Below are positions 1 to 7,878 of a stretch of DNA of 64,000 bases, piece by piece. Origin of the DNA: Paenibacillus azoreducens (GTDB taxonomy: Bacteria; Bacillota; Bacilli; Paenibacillales; Paenibacillaceae); NCBI RefSeq assembly GCF_021654775.1, contig NZ_AP025343.1, positions 4,121,501 through 4,185,500 of the forward strand, read 5' to 3'. Both the position numbers and the translations under genes were made by a program. The number at the start of each line of letters is the position of its first letter. The stretch's first letter is position 1. The notes under the pieces were generated by a model. The model ran no database searches, had not been told where the DNA came from, and saw only the letters and a list, made by a program, of their open reading frames with translations.

Positions 1-281
1 ATGGCTCCCGTCGTTCCTTGGACGGAAAAAAGCGTGTAATCCGCGGCAAAAGCGTCAGCTGCAAGTTGTTCGGCCTCCTGGATAACTCCTGCCGGTTGAT
101 GGAGGTCATCCAATGGAACGATGTTAATGAGGTCTATGGATAACGCGTTATCCCCAATAAAACTTCGGAACTGCGGATCCGCTCCCGCTCCTTTTTTATG
201 CCCCGGAATATGGAACTGCACCGGATCGCTTTCCGCATGCTGCATTAATGCCGTAAATAACGGTGTATTGTGATGATTCAT
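1..281 (-). CDS. speA: Arginine decarboxylase, 5' part (cut by window edge)
   Basis: The reading frame starts at an ATG at 281 (GGAAAGGA lies 9 nt upstream) and runs off the left end of the window after about 93 codons. The translated N-terminus has the order typical of Firmicute SpeA: TPLFTAL, then FHIPGHKKGAG, then NALSIDLINI, PLDDLHQP and the start of the FSVQGTTGA segment. SpeA is a PLP-dependent fold-type I (Orn/Lys/Arg) decarboxylase that converts arginine to agmatine for polyamine synthesis in the cytosol. The PLP lysine and the C-terminal domain lie outside the window. The gene is divergent from the DapA-family gene. An ornithine or lysine decarboxylase of the same family cannot be excluded from the N-terminus, but the match to SpeA from memory is close. 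Confidence 0.85.
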   Translation of the reverse strand, partial: MNHHNTPLFTALMQHAESDPVQFHIPGHKKGAGADPQFRSFIGDNALSIDLINIVPLDDLHQPAGVIQEAEQLAADAFAADYTLFSVQGTTGA

Positions 282-530
282 GATTAAATAGTCCTTTCCG
301 TTATTCGTTTTCGTGGTTGGGTCCCCCCGTCTCCTCTCCTGAAGTCAAAGTCGAATATAACGGGTATCCACGAGCCCGTAACCATCCATTCACAATTTTC
401 GCAAACCAACCAATTTAAAATTTGAAGCGGTTGACCCAATTTCCGTCCCAATTGGCTGGTTACATTTTTGAAAAAAAGCTATATATTTAGTCACAGTTTT
501 TTCGACAACTTAGGAATGGAGTTGAAAACT

Positions 531-1427
531 ATGCTGACATCACAGTCCCTAAACGGTGTTTTTGTCCCTGTCGTGACGCCTTTTGATAAAAACCGGAACT
601 TGGATATTAGATCCTTCGATGAACTGACCCGGCGTTTGGTGGGCAAAGGAATACATGGATTGATCGTAAACGGAACCATCGGAGAAACGCCGCTAATGGA
701 TTCCGGGGAACTCGAAGCCCTGATCATGACAGCCCGGCAAGCCATCGATGCAACCCGCGCCATTCCGCTGATTGTTGGAACAGGTTCGAATAAGACCTCC
801 TCAACTGTGAAAAGAACAGCTCAAGCCAAAGCCCTTGGCGCCGATGCTGCGCTTGTTGTCACTCCGCTTGACTCTTATTCTGATAAGGGCATTATTCAGC
901 ATTTTCGGGCCTTAGCCGAAGCTGAACTTCCGATAGTTCTTTGCGATCTTCCCCATCCCGGCAGAGGTTCCCTCGACCTCGGCACCATCAGGAGTATTAT
1001 GGAAATGGATCACGTTATCGGGCTGAGAGAAAGCACCGGCAACCTCAGCCATGTTTTTAAACTTTCCCGTTCTATGTCCAAGCCGGTCCTGTGCGGAGAG
1101 GATGAGCTATTTTTCGCCTCCCTGTGCTGCGGAGCCCAGGGCGGAATTCTGGCTGGCGCCAATTTGGACAGTGACCAATTTGTACAGGTTTACGAATTAT
1201 TTCAAGCCGGAAGCATCGAAGCGTCGCATCAGGCATTCGATCAACTGCTCCCGCTCATTGAGTTTTTGTTGTCTGAACCCAATCCGGCGCCGCTCAAGTG
1301 GCTCCTGGCCCAGCGCCGGCACATCCGTTCCGATCGTCTTCGTCTGCCGATATCGGAGCTTAACCATTTGACCGCGCGGAACGACGGTCATTTGATGACA
1401 GCTAATGAAACTTTATTGATGGTTTAA
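531..1427 (+). CDS. DapA-family (dihydrodipicolinate synthase/NAL) protein lacking the catalytic lysine
   Basis: The 298-aa frame begins at ATG 531 with GGAG nine bases upstream; the frame is open to a TTG at 468 but without a ribosome site. The fold family is clear: FVPVVTPFD at the N-terminus, the GTIGETPLM substrate loop (GTTGE in DapA), and the VIGLRESTGNL segment. In DapA and N-acetylneuraminate lyase the last segment reads GIKEATGN and its lysine forms the Schiff base; here the codon is AGA (Arg). The YY of the PYYN motif is also missing (PLDSY). The protein is therefore unlikely to do standard class I aldolase chemistry. It may be a diverged lyase, a binding protein or a regulator. It stands alone, divergent from speA, and ends at a strong terminator. 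Confidence 0.8.
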   Translation: MLTSQSLNGVFVPVVTPFDKNRNLDIRSFDELTRRLVGKGIHGLIVNGTIGETPLMDSGELEALIMTARQAIDATRAIPLIVGTGSNKTSSTVKRTAQAKALGADAALVVTPLDSYSDKGIIQHFRALAEAELPIVLCDLPHPGRGSLDLGTIRSIMEMDHVIGLRESTGNLSHVFKLSRSMSKPVLCGEDELFFASLCCGAQGGILAGANLDSDQFVQVYELFQAGSIEASHQAFDQLLPLIEFLLSEPNPAPLKWLLAQRRHIRSDRLRLPISELNHLTARNDGHLMTANETLLMV

Positions 1428-1456
1428 TCCTTCTTCACATATTCATTGACAGACAA

Positions 1457-1491
1457 AAGGACCGCCTTTATGTGGCGGTCCTTGCATTTTT
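1457..1491. terminator. Bidirectional intrinsic terminator between convergent genes
   Basis: A 10-bp stem (AAGGACCGCC/GGCGGTCCTT) with a 7-nt loop is followed by GCATTTTT on the plus strand. It lies between the ends of the convergent DapA-family and GlcG-family genes. Confidence 0.85.
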
Positions 1492-1513
1492 CAACTCAAC
1501 ATCAGATTTAAAC

Positions 1514-1975
1514 TTAGAATCGCACATTGCCGATTCGGGCATTGATGTTCGGATTAGGGTTCTCGTGCATCGCTTCAAAGGCCTGCACCGCGCTATTAGC
1601 AACTTCGGCGTCTTGCACGCTGGTTCCACCGCTGACTCCAATTCCGCCTACGATATGGTCGCCTTTCTTTAATGGTATCCCCCCGCCGAGAATGACGATT
1701 CTGCCGTGATTGGTCGTGTTAATTCCGAAAGAAGGCCCTCCCGGCTGTGCGGCTTGCGTCAGATTCGTCGTTGGCATCTGCATGCTCACACTGGTCCAGG
1801 CCTTATCTTGGGATATGCGAATCCCGGCAATCCGGGCATGATCCATCCGCTGAAATGCGATCAAATTTCCTCCATCATCCACAATAGCAATATTGCTTGC
1901 AAGCCCCATTTGCCTGGATTTTTGTTCGGCCACAGCCAACAGGCGTTTTGCCGTTTCCAAAGATAGCTTTGCCAA
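1514..1975 (-). CDS. GlcG/HbpS family (DUF336) heme-binding-like protein
   Basis: This 153-aa protein starts at a TTG with GAGGAAG about 7 nt upstream. It has the full HbpS/GlcG/PduO-C pattern: an N-terminal helix (LETAKRLLAVAEQKS), then IAIVDDGGNLIAFQRMD, a DKAWTS helix, a PGGPSFGI loop, the glycine-rich GRIVILGGGIPLK strand, and GGIGVSGGTSVQDAEVA near the C-terminus. Family members bind heme or cobalamin, or occur as accessory proteins of glycolate and diol metabolism; the true ligand here is unknown. No signal peptide is visible, so it is probably cytosolic. It is a monocistronic minus-strand gene sharing the terminator with the DapA-family gene. Confidence 0.85.
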   Translation of the reverse strand: MAKLSLETAKRLLAVAEQKSRQMGLASNIAIVDDGGNLIAFQRMDHARIAGIRISQDKAWTSVSMQMPTTNLTQAAQPGGPSFGINTTNHGRIVILGGGIPLKKGDHIVGGIGVSGGTSVQDAEVANSAVQAFEAMHENPNPNINARIGNVRF

Positions 1976-2091
1976 ATCCTCACTTCCTCTCCCTTTATGC
2001 TTACAGGATATGCAAACAAACGAAAAATGGGATATTCATCTATTGACAATTAACGATTTCCCATAAAAGCGGATAAAGGGCTTTTTCTTTT

Positions 2092-3018
2092 TTACATCGA
2101 AACCTCTGTATTCTCTGCCCGATCACGCGCCAAGCCCTCCATTTTTTTATAAATGGTCACAAAGGTAAACACAAACAGGCTGGTGATGAGAGTTGCAAGC
2201 GGAAGTGCGGGTACAACATCCGGAGGGAAGATGAACGGGAGCAGCGGGAAAGCGTAAATGGCGGGCATGCGTATCTTCATGATCCATTCCATTATCAACA
2301 TGAAAAATAAACTGAGCAGAGTGACCATAATCCAAGAATTCAGGCCAAAAAACAGCAGCGTGCCAACGGTCGCGGATACCGTTAATGCAATACCTTGCTT
2401 CAGCGCTGCCTTTCCGCCGTAATTGGGTTTTTGCAGCGACTCGTAGGCAACCACAATGATGGGCGGAATTACCGCCGCTTGTTCAAAACCCGCCGCCCAG
2501 CAGATCCCCATCCAAAATAAGATTAGCGCCAGAAAAACAAAGCTGTATTTATAGCGGATCTCCACTCTCTTATCAAGTCCTGCATTCATGCGGAATACAA
2601 GCACGACAAGCATGAGCGTAAAGGTAGATATAAAGACGATCAAGACAAGCTTCCAATCATGCGCATTTGTGATCAATGGAAGCAGACCCGTGGCCAAAGA
2701 CGGAGCGAAATTCGACTGAATCAGGCGTAGAAAGATCATAATGCATGCAAATGCGATGCCTGCTTTGCAGAGATAGGCGAAATGCAGATGATTTACCGTC
2801 AATCCAATAACGGAAGTAGCCGTCGGGGCAAAGCATATATGAAGGGGGCACCTGAGCCAATTCGGATCCCGGTATACCCACATGGCAATGACCATGGCGG
2901 CAATTTCCGGAAGGATGAACTCATGATTATCAAAGAGAACGCAGGCCACCACCATCATGGTGATCAATGCAAAAGCCATGATATAAGAAAACATCGTTCC
3001 TCTCTTGGCAATATTCAT
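2092..3018 (-). CDS. Uncharacterised polytopic membrane protein
   Basis: The 308-aa protein consists almost entirely of hydrophobic segments, roughly eight to nine, with short charged loops. GAGGAG precedes the ATG by 5 nt. An FAPTATSVIG stretch around residue 65 and a NFAPSLATGLLPLI stretch around residue 105 recall the small proline/glycine-rich turns of HPP-type membrane proteins, but I do not recognise the family with certainty. It starts 15 nt downstream of the histidine-phosphatase gene, so the two are almost certainly cotranscribed, and the pair is divergent from a LysR regulator that may control it. No substrate can be assigned. Confidence 0.7.
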   Translation of the reverse strand: MNIAKRGTMFSYIMAFALITMMVVACVLFDNHEFILPEIAAMVIAMWVYRDPNWLRCPLHICFAPTATSVIGLTVNHLHFAYLCKAGIAFACIMIFLRLIQSNFAPSLATGLLPLITNAHDWKLVLIVFISTFTLMLVVLVFRMNAGLDKRVEIRYKYSFVFLALILFWMGICWAAGFEQAAVIPPIIVVAYESLQKPNYGGKAALKQGIALTVSATVGTLLFFGLNSWIMVTLLSLFFMLIMEWIMKIRMPAIYAFPLLPFIFPPDVVPALPLATLITSLFVFTFVTIYKKMEGLARDRAENTEVSM

Positions 3019-3033
3019 CGCTTCTCCTCTTGC

Positions 3034-3666
3034 TTACGCCTTTGCCAGCATTTCATAATGCGTGGTATCGCCATACAGCTCAATACACGGATGACTATCA
3101 TGGATCGAAATTTTGCTTAAACTCGCCGGGGGAATGTCTGCCACTGCTCTCATCTCTTCCAGTGTTTTGCCGGAGTAGTAGTTCATAATCGTTTTCAAAG
3201 TCATTCGGTGGGTTACGATAAGAACGGTTCCACCGTTACAGGAAGAAATGATGCCTTCAATGCTGCGCACCGCCCGCTTTAATAACTCCTGATATGTTTC
3301 TCCCGTGCCTGTCGGCCGGTATAAATGAGGCTCTTCGATAAAATGTTTCATTTGATCGGGGTAGTCTCTTTGTATTTTGGATATGCTTTGTCCTTCCCAA
3401 AGCCCCATATGGATCTCCTTCAAATCATCAAGCTGCTGAATGCTCCCCTCCTGCCAATCTGAAACGATTTGGGCTGTCATGACGGCTCTCGGGCTGGTAC
3501 TTGAAAAAACACCGTCAAACCGCGCATTTTTCAGCCGTTCCCGCAAACTAGCCGCTTGTGATCTGCCATCGAGAGTTAAAGGCGAATCCATATGGCCCTG
3601 CAGCTTCTGTTCCAAGTTCCATTCCGTTTGACCGTGCCGAACCAGATATAATGTAGTTTTTGTCAT
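3034..3666 (-). CDS. Histidine phosphatase family protein (phosphoglycerate mutase-like)
   Basis: The 210-aa protein has the branch-1 histidine phosphatase signature: LVRHGQTEWN at residues 8-17, whose His is the phospho-acceptor, the SPLTLDGRSQA region, FSSTSPRAVMTA, the KEIHMGLWEGQ acid region, and VTHRMTLK, which contains the second catalytic His. Size and motifs fit the cobC/GpmB/PhoE-type broad phosphatases rather than glycolytic mutase. GGAGG is placed 7 nt before the ATG. It is the first gene of a two-gene operon with the membrane protein downstream, and its promoter region abuts that of the divergent LysR gene. The physiological substrate cannot be read from sequence. Confidence 0.88.
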   Translation of the reverse strand: MTKTTLYLVRHGQTEWNLEQKLQGHMDSPLTLDGRSQAASLRERLKNARFDGVFSSTSPRAVMTAQIVSDWQEGSIQQLDDLKEIHMGLWEGQSISKIQRDYPDQMKHFIEEPHLYRPTGTGETYQELLKRAVRSIEGIISSCNGGTVLIVTHRMTLKTIMNYYSGKTLEEMRAVADIPPASLSKISIHDSHPCIELYGDTTHYEMLAKA

Positions 3667-3761
3667 TTTGCATCCTCCTTTTCGTGTTCAGTTGAAGTAT
3701 ATAGCCGTTATGTATAAAATAAAAATATATGTTTTGCATAATATATCTATAAAATATATGG

Positions 3762-4685
3762 ATGGTGATGGAATTGTCGATTAATCTGCATGCTTTGATG
3801 TTGTTTTATCATGTCGCCCTTGCCGGCAGTGTCACGGAAGCTTCCAAAAGACTGAATATCAGCCAACCCGCCATTTCAGCCCAAATTCGAAGCTTTGAGA
3901 AGCAGTATCAAGTGCTTTTATTCGAAAAAAAAGGCAGGAACCTTGTCCTGACCCCATTTGGCCAAAAGCTGTTAAAACCCGCCGAGCATTTATTCCAATT
4001 GGCGGAGCAAATCGAAATCATGATCGAAGATTATCATCGTCATCCCAAAGGGAAATTGCGGATCACGGGCAACTATCTGGCAACAAGCGTGCTGATCCCC
4101 AAATGGGCTTCATTGTTCAAACAGCAAAATCCCGAAGTGGAAGTGCAAATATCGACAGTCAATTCGCAGCTGGCACTTGATAAATTGATGAATTATGAAG
4201 CGGATGTCGCCATCATCGGCAATAGTGAAATATCCAAGCATGATTCACATTTCCTTCACTGCACAGCACTTTATAGGGACGAGTTCATATTCGTGTCGGC
4301 TCCAAATCACAAGTATGCGGAAAAGATCGTTTCTATGGAAGAGATGATGCAGGAGCCGTTTATTATGCGGGAAGAAGGAAGTACAACGAGAAAGAGGCTT
4401 TTGGAATTATGCCGCATCCATCAGATGAGTCCGCCAAACATAGAACTGCAATTTAATGGTCTAAACGAAACGATTCAGGCTGTGGTTGCCGGCTATGGGG
4501 TTAGCTATGTTTCTTCCCTCGTTGCAAGCCAGTATATCCGGCGCGGAGAACTTGTTATGGTAAACGTTGAAGGAGAGCCGTTGACCCATGAAATCGTGCT
4601 TTGTTCCCATCAACAAAATGAGCTTGAAGGGTTTGTCCGCGATTTTATTTCATTAGTGATCAAGGAAAAGCGTTCGCTGCTTTGA
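3762..4685 (+). CDS. LysR-family transcriptional regulator
   Basis: The N-terminal winged HTH is typical: HALMLFYHVALAGSVTEASKRLNISQPAISAQI (split here as a helix-turn-helix over residues 8-40), followed by FEKKGRNLVLTPFG. The C-terminal two-lobed effector domain (about residues 90-300) is full length, so a 307-aa intact LTTR is likely. The start is uncertain between ATG 3762 and ATG 3768; neither has a good ribosome site. The gene is divergent from the histidine-phosphatase/membrane-protein pair across a 95-nt AT-rich gap, the usual arrangement for an LTTR controlling its neighbour. The inducer is unknown. Confidence 0.9.
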   Translation: MVMELSINLHALMLFYHVALAGSVTEASKRLNISQPAISAQIRSFEKQYQVLLFEKKGRNLVLTPFGQKLLKPAEHLFQLAEQIEIMIEDYHRHPKGKLRITGNYLATSVLIPKWASLFKQQNPEVEVQISTVNSQLALDKLMNYEADVAIIGNSEISKHDSHFLHCTALYRDEFIFVSAPNHKYAEKIVSMEEMMQEPFIMREEGSTTRKRLLELCRIHQMSPPNIELQFNGLNETIQAVVAGYGVSYVSSLVASQYIRRGELVMVNVEGEPLTHEIVLCSHQQNELEGFVRDFISLVIKEKRSLL

Positions 4686-4716
4686 CAATCCGGGATTCCA
4701 CCGAAAAATAACAAAA

Positions 4717-4742
4717 GAGAGCATGCATTTACGCATGCCCTC
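4717..4742 (-). terminator. Intrinsic terminator of the GH30 gene
   Basis: An inverted repeat (GAGGGCATGC/GCATGCTCTC on the minus strand) is followed by TTTTGTTATTTTT, downstream of the minus-strand GH30 gene and facing the end of the LysR gene. Confidence 0.75.
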
Positions 4743-4763
4743 CCCATTTACAACAATCCATCA

Positions 4764-6572
4764 TCAAGATAAGTAATTGATGGTCATTTGTGCCACCTGC
4801 TTTTCCCAAGAATCGCTCCCCGATAGTTCAACCTTCAGATACTGGGTTCCTGCCGGCGGCAATTCCGTAGAGAAATATGTCTTTTTGTACCACTGACTCC
4901 CGGTATAGATGCCCGGTGTACTCGTATGAGCTAATTGGGTCCAATGTTCTTGGTCGGAGGAAACGTAAAATGCTACGCCATCCCAAACATTAAATTGGTA
5001 CAGATCCGCTTTGAACGAAGTGATGTTCGGGAGATTATAAATAAAGCTTTCCGTTGTGCCGTCAAGGCGTTTAACCCTGGATGTATCACCATTGAAGTAT
5101 CCGCTGTTGGTGGAATCCATTACAAGACCGTTCGTATGGGAAAATGTTTTGGACCAGTCATTCAAATCATCGTTGAGGGTTTGTTCTTGAGGAGTTGGCG
5201 CCGATCCGTTTTGGCCGACGAAAGTAACGACGCTTTTGGGAGGGATAACGGTTTGAAATTTGCCGTTGGTCGAAGATACAGCAGGTCCCTGGGCCAAATT
5301 CAGTTGGTCATTGGTGGTATAAGGCGTTAACGAACCGGCCGTAAAGCCGTTAGGCACCAGGTTGACTTCTGCGGTAGAGTCGCCGTTGTTGATCGCTACG
5401 ATCGTAAACTTGCCTGTAGCCGGATCCTTGTAAGCTGAAGTATATACGCTTGCTTTAGGGTTCTCTGTCGCTCCAATCCGTACATATCCCGGTTTGATGA
5501 ATTTGCTGAAATTTCCGAAAGTATAATAACGTTTCGTCATTTTGTAGGTGCTGGTATTTTTATCGACATTTATCAATCCTTCATCATTGTCCCCAGGGAT
5601 CGCCCCCGTCCAGTACATCCAGGCATTGACGCCCGCCTTCGTCATGAAGTCATGGGTTTGTTTGGCGAATTTGAGACCAGAGTCCATGCCAGGATCATAG
5701 GAATCTACCTTAGAGACTTCGGTCATCCATACTTTTTTACCTTTGGATACGGACGTTGCGAACGGCGTTGTCGGAAGCTCCGTATTAATGATCGGGATCG
5801 GGTAATTATGGCCGGCAACAATATCAAGTCTCTCGGCCGAGGCCGGATCATTTAACGAATCCTTGATCAAATCTTCGGACCACCAAGATGATTCGCCGGC
5901 GATCACTTTGGTCGAAGCTGCTCCTTCATTGATCATGGCCTGCTTCAAATAATCTTTTAGAAACACCTGAAAATTCGTTGAGTTCCATTCGCATGAATCC
6001 CAAGATAAAAAGGTCATGGAGTTAGGTTCATTGGCAATGGAGACAGCGTATAGGTCAAGACCGAATTGCTGCTTATACTCCTTGATGAATTTGGACATGA
6101 GAAGCGCGTAATCACCGTAGTTTTCCCGCTTCAGATATCCGCCATGCGTGGTGGAGTTATTGGTTTTCATCCAGGCCGGCGGGCTCCAGGTACTTGCCAT
6201 CAACTTGTCGACACCCCTCGCCTTGGCCTGCTGCATGACCCAAAGTTGGTCCGGTCTTGCCGTGAAATCAAATTGGCCCGGCGCGGGGTTGTATTCAGTG
6301 AATAAAGCGCCGCGGAGAATCGAAAGTCCGATCCCGGTATCCGGTGTAAATAATAAATCCATCACTTGACTTCTAGCCGGTTCCTGCAAATCATAAATCG
6401 CGCCGGACCACCCGGCCTGCGAGACCCCGAAACCGTCAATCTCCTGTTTCACGTCATTCCAGTTGATGCTGACATCCGCAGCAGCAAACGCGGTGAGAGG
6501 CACGGACAGAAACGTCAGAAGCAGTGCGCTCAATACGGTGCTCATCCGTTTTTTTATCATCTTTGTCCTCAT
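4764..6572 (-). CDS. Secreted GH30-family glycoside hydrolase (glucuronoxylanase-like) with C-terminal beta domain
   Basis: The 602-aa protein has a Sec signal peptide (KKR, hydrophobic core, AFA-AA cleavage near residue 30). A GH30 (beta/alpha)8 barrel follows: DGFGVSQAGW, STWSPPAWM, YAVSIANEPN with the acid/base Glu near residue 182, and VWMTEVS with the nucleophile Glu near 285. The linked beta-sandwich carries FSKFIKPGYVRIGAT, as in bacterial XynC-type enzymes. After a short SAPTPQEQ linker (about residue 455) comes a roughly 140-aa all-beta domain of discoidin/CBM appearance. Family knowledge suggests hydrolysis of xylan or a related beta-glycan outside the cell; the exact linkage specificity is not decidable here. 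AAAGGTGG precedes the ATG by 7 nt. Confidence 0.88.
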   Translation of the reverse strand: MRTKMIKKRMSTVLSALLLTFLSVPLTAFAAADVSINWNDVKQEIDGFGVSQAGWSGAIYDLQEPARSQVMDLLFTPDTGIGLSILRGALFTEYNPAPGQFDFTARPDQLWVMQQAKARGVDKLMASTWSPPAWMKTNNSTTHGGYLKRENYGDYALLMSKFIKEYKQQFGLDLYAVSIANEPNSMTFLSWDSCEWNSTNFQVFLKDYLKQAMINEGAASTKVIAGESSWWSEDLIKDSLNDPASAERLDIVAGHNYPIPIINTELPTTPFATSVSKGKKVWMTEVSKVDSYDPGMDSGLKFAKQTHDFMTKAGVNAWMYWTGAIPGDNDEGLINVDKNTSTYKMTKRYYTFGNFSKFIKPGYVRIGATENPKASVYTSAYKDPATGKFTIVAINNGDSTAEVNLVPNGFTAGSLTPYTTNDQLNLAQGPAVSSTNGKFQTVIPPKSVVTFVGQNGSAPTPQEQTLNDDLNDWSKTFSHTNGLVMDSTNSGYFNGDTSRVKRLDGTTESFIYNLPNITSFKADLYQFNVWDGVAFYVSSDQEHWTQLAHTSTPGIYTGSQWYKKTYFSTELPPAGTQYLKVELSGSDSWEKQVAQMTINYLS

Positions 6573-6891
6573 AACAAAACCACCTTTGATTTAGGAATGG
6601 TCAATCCGTGAAAGGCCATAACTCCTTTCATTTTTGAGGCCTAGGTCTCCCCCTCTCTTTTTGTATGCATGCTTACGCGACGATTATAAACGGCAAAAAG
6701 ATGCCCCGGCTACCAGTTTCATGACCGAATTCTCTTCTTTTGATGACTTATTGCTCTGGACGCCAGCTGACCAGACGATGTGGTTTATGTTTTAATGATC
6801 AAAATTGAAAACGAAGAATAGACAAGCTGACTGCAGGAAATGATAAATCCGGTAAACTTCAAATATAATGAATCGACCTGGAGGATAGCAT
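6573..6891. promoter_or_regulatory. Intergenic region between GH30 and CAP-lipoprotein genes
   Basis: This 319-nt region separates two divergent secreted-protein genes and must hold both promoters. A 7-bp inverted repeat TGAAAGG/CCTTTCA with an 8-nt spacer lies at about 6609-6630, 40-60 nt before the GH30 start. No convincing catabolite-control (cre) palindrome or -35/-10 pair was identified. Confidence 0.4.
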
Positions 6892-7758
6892 ATGAGCAGA
6901 ATCAGATATATCGCATTGGCGGCATTCATCTTGGTAGCGGGATGTAATACCTATCATGCCGCTAACAATGTGACACCAAAGCAGGTAACCCATGACACAA
7001 AAATTCATACCCATACCTATAGGACCCATTCGACAGTTCCGCCTGCCATCGTAACGCAAGCTTCTTCCACATCGACCAAATGGAGCCGGCATTCCATGTC
7101 CGCCAAAAGCGCACAAGATCTTCCAGCGGATTTGCTTGACTTGATCCAAGCGCCGGGAGGTCGAACGCCGACGGGAACACCTACCGGAACACCAACGGGA
7201 ACACCAACAGGAACGCCTACAGGAACACCTACAGGAACACCATCGGGTACACCTACCGGAACACCGACAGGAACACCAACGGGTACGCCTACTGGAACAC
7301 CAACCGGGACGCCTACTGGCACGCCAACGGGTACGCCAACAAAAACCCCTGCGGGTACTACAGGACAAACGCCGGCCAGCGGCAAAGATTCCTCCCAATT
7401 CGCCCAGCAGGTGTTGGACCTCGTGAATAAGGAAAGATCTAATGCCGGATTAAACGCTCTAAGCATGAACGATGAATTATCAAACATGGCCATGGCCAAA
7501 GCAAAAGATATGTATGACAACAATTACTTTGACCATAACTCCCCTACGCACGGCTCCCCGTTCGATATGATGAAGGAGTACGGGATAAGTTATAATACGG
7601 CTGGTGAAAACATCGCCAAAGGTCAAACATCTCCAAGCCAGGTGATGAAAGATTGGATGAACAGCCCTGGACATAAAGCAAACATCCTGAATAAAAGCTA
7701 TACTAAAATCGGGATCGCATTTTACAACAATGAGTGGGTACAGGAATTCACTGGCTAA
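6892..7758 (+). CDS. CAP/SCP-domain lipoprotein with PTGT tandem repeat linker
   Basis: The 288-aa protein starts with a lipoprotein signal (ILVAGC, lipidated Cys at residue 18). A His/Thr-rich segment and a 15-unit PTGT/PSGT/PTKT repeat (about residues 93-152) lead to a C-terminal CAP (SCP/PR-1, YkwD-type) domain. That domain has LDLVNKERSNAGLNALSMN, a DHNSPTHGSPF motif, the GENIAKG turn and SPGHKANILN. The CAP domain contains the family's conserved His/Glu cavity residues, but biochemical activity is generally undefined. The extended Thr/Pro repeat probably spans the cell wall and holds the domain at the surface. A terminator follows 40 nt after the stop. Confidence 0.88.
   Translation: MSRIRYIALAAFILVAGCNTYHAANNVTPKQVTHDTKIHTHTYRTHSTVPPAIVTQASSTSTKWSRHSMSAKSAQDLPADLLDLIQAPGGRTPTGTPTGTPTGTPTGTPTGTPTGTPSGTPTGTPTGTPTGTPTGTPTGTPTGTPTGTPTKTPAGTTGQTPASGKDSSQFAQQVLDLVNKERSNAGLNALSMNDELSNMAMAKAKDMYDNNYFDHNSPTHGSPFDMMKEYGISYNTAGENIAKGQTSPSQVMKDWMNSPGHKANILNKSYTKIGIAFYNNEWVQEFTG
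7168..7347 (+). repeat. 12-bp coding tandem repeat (Pro-Thr-Gly-Thr), 15 units
   Basis: Fifteen consecutive 12-bp units encode PTGT, with one PSGT and a final PTKT. Third-codon positions vary (ACA/ACG/ACC, CCT/CCA/CCG/CCC) while the peptide is kept, which indicates selection on the protein rather than a recent DNA slippage array. Confidence 0.95.
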
Positions 7759-7800
7759 TACTCACCCCAAAAACTTTAAAATTCTATAATGCTAAAAAAC

Positions 7801-7840
7801 AACCGCCTTCAAAACAGTTAATGTCTGTTTGAAGGCGGTT
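7801..7840. terminator. Bidirectional intrinsic terminator
   Basis: A 17-bp near-perfect stem (AACCGCCTTCAAAACAG paired with CTGTTTGAAGGCGGTT) lies between the convergent CAP-lipoprotein and telA genes. The minus-strand side is followed by GTTTTTTAG, the plus side by GCTTCTT. Confidence 0.9.
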
Positions 7841-7878
7841 GCTTCTTAAACGGATACAAGCGGGTTTTGCATGCTTGT

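Noticed and set aside
282..470. T-box or guanidine riboswitch before speA
   Set aside because: A GC-rich stretch with GGGACC and GGGGGG is present, but none of the conserved T-box (GGGTGGNACCGCG) or guanidine-motif blocks are found.
6573..6640. 20-codon upstream ORF overlapping the GH30 start
   Set aside because: It overlaps by ATGA but has no ribosome site of its own; this is probably chance.
7017..7523. Long antisense open frame (valine/glycine/proline repeats) opposite the CAP lipoprotein
   Set aside because: It is a by-product of the 12-bp PTGT repeat on the other strand; it has no ribosome site, and the sense frame has a lipobox and a CAP domain.
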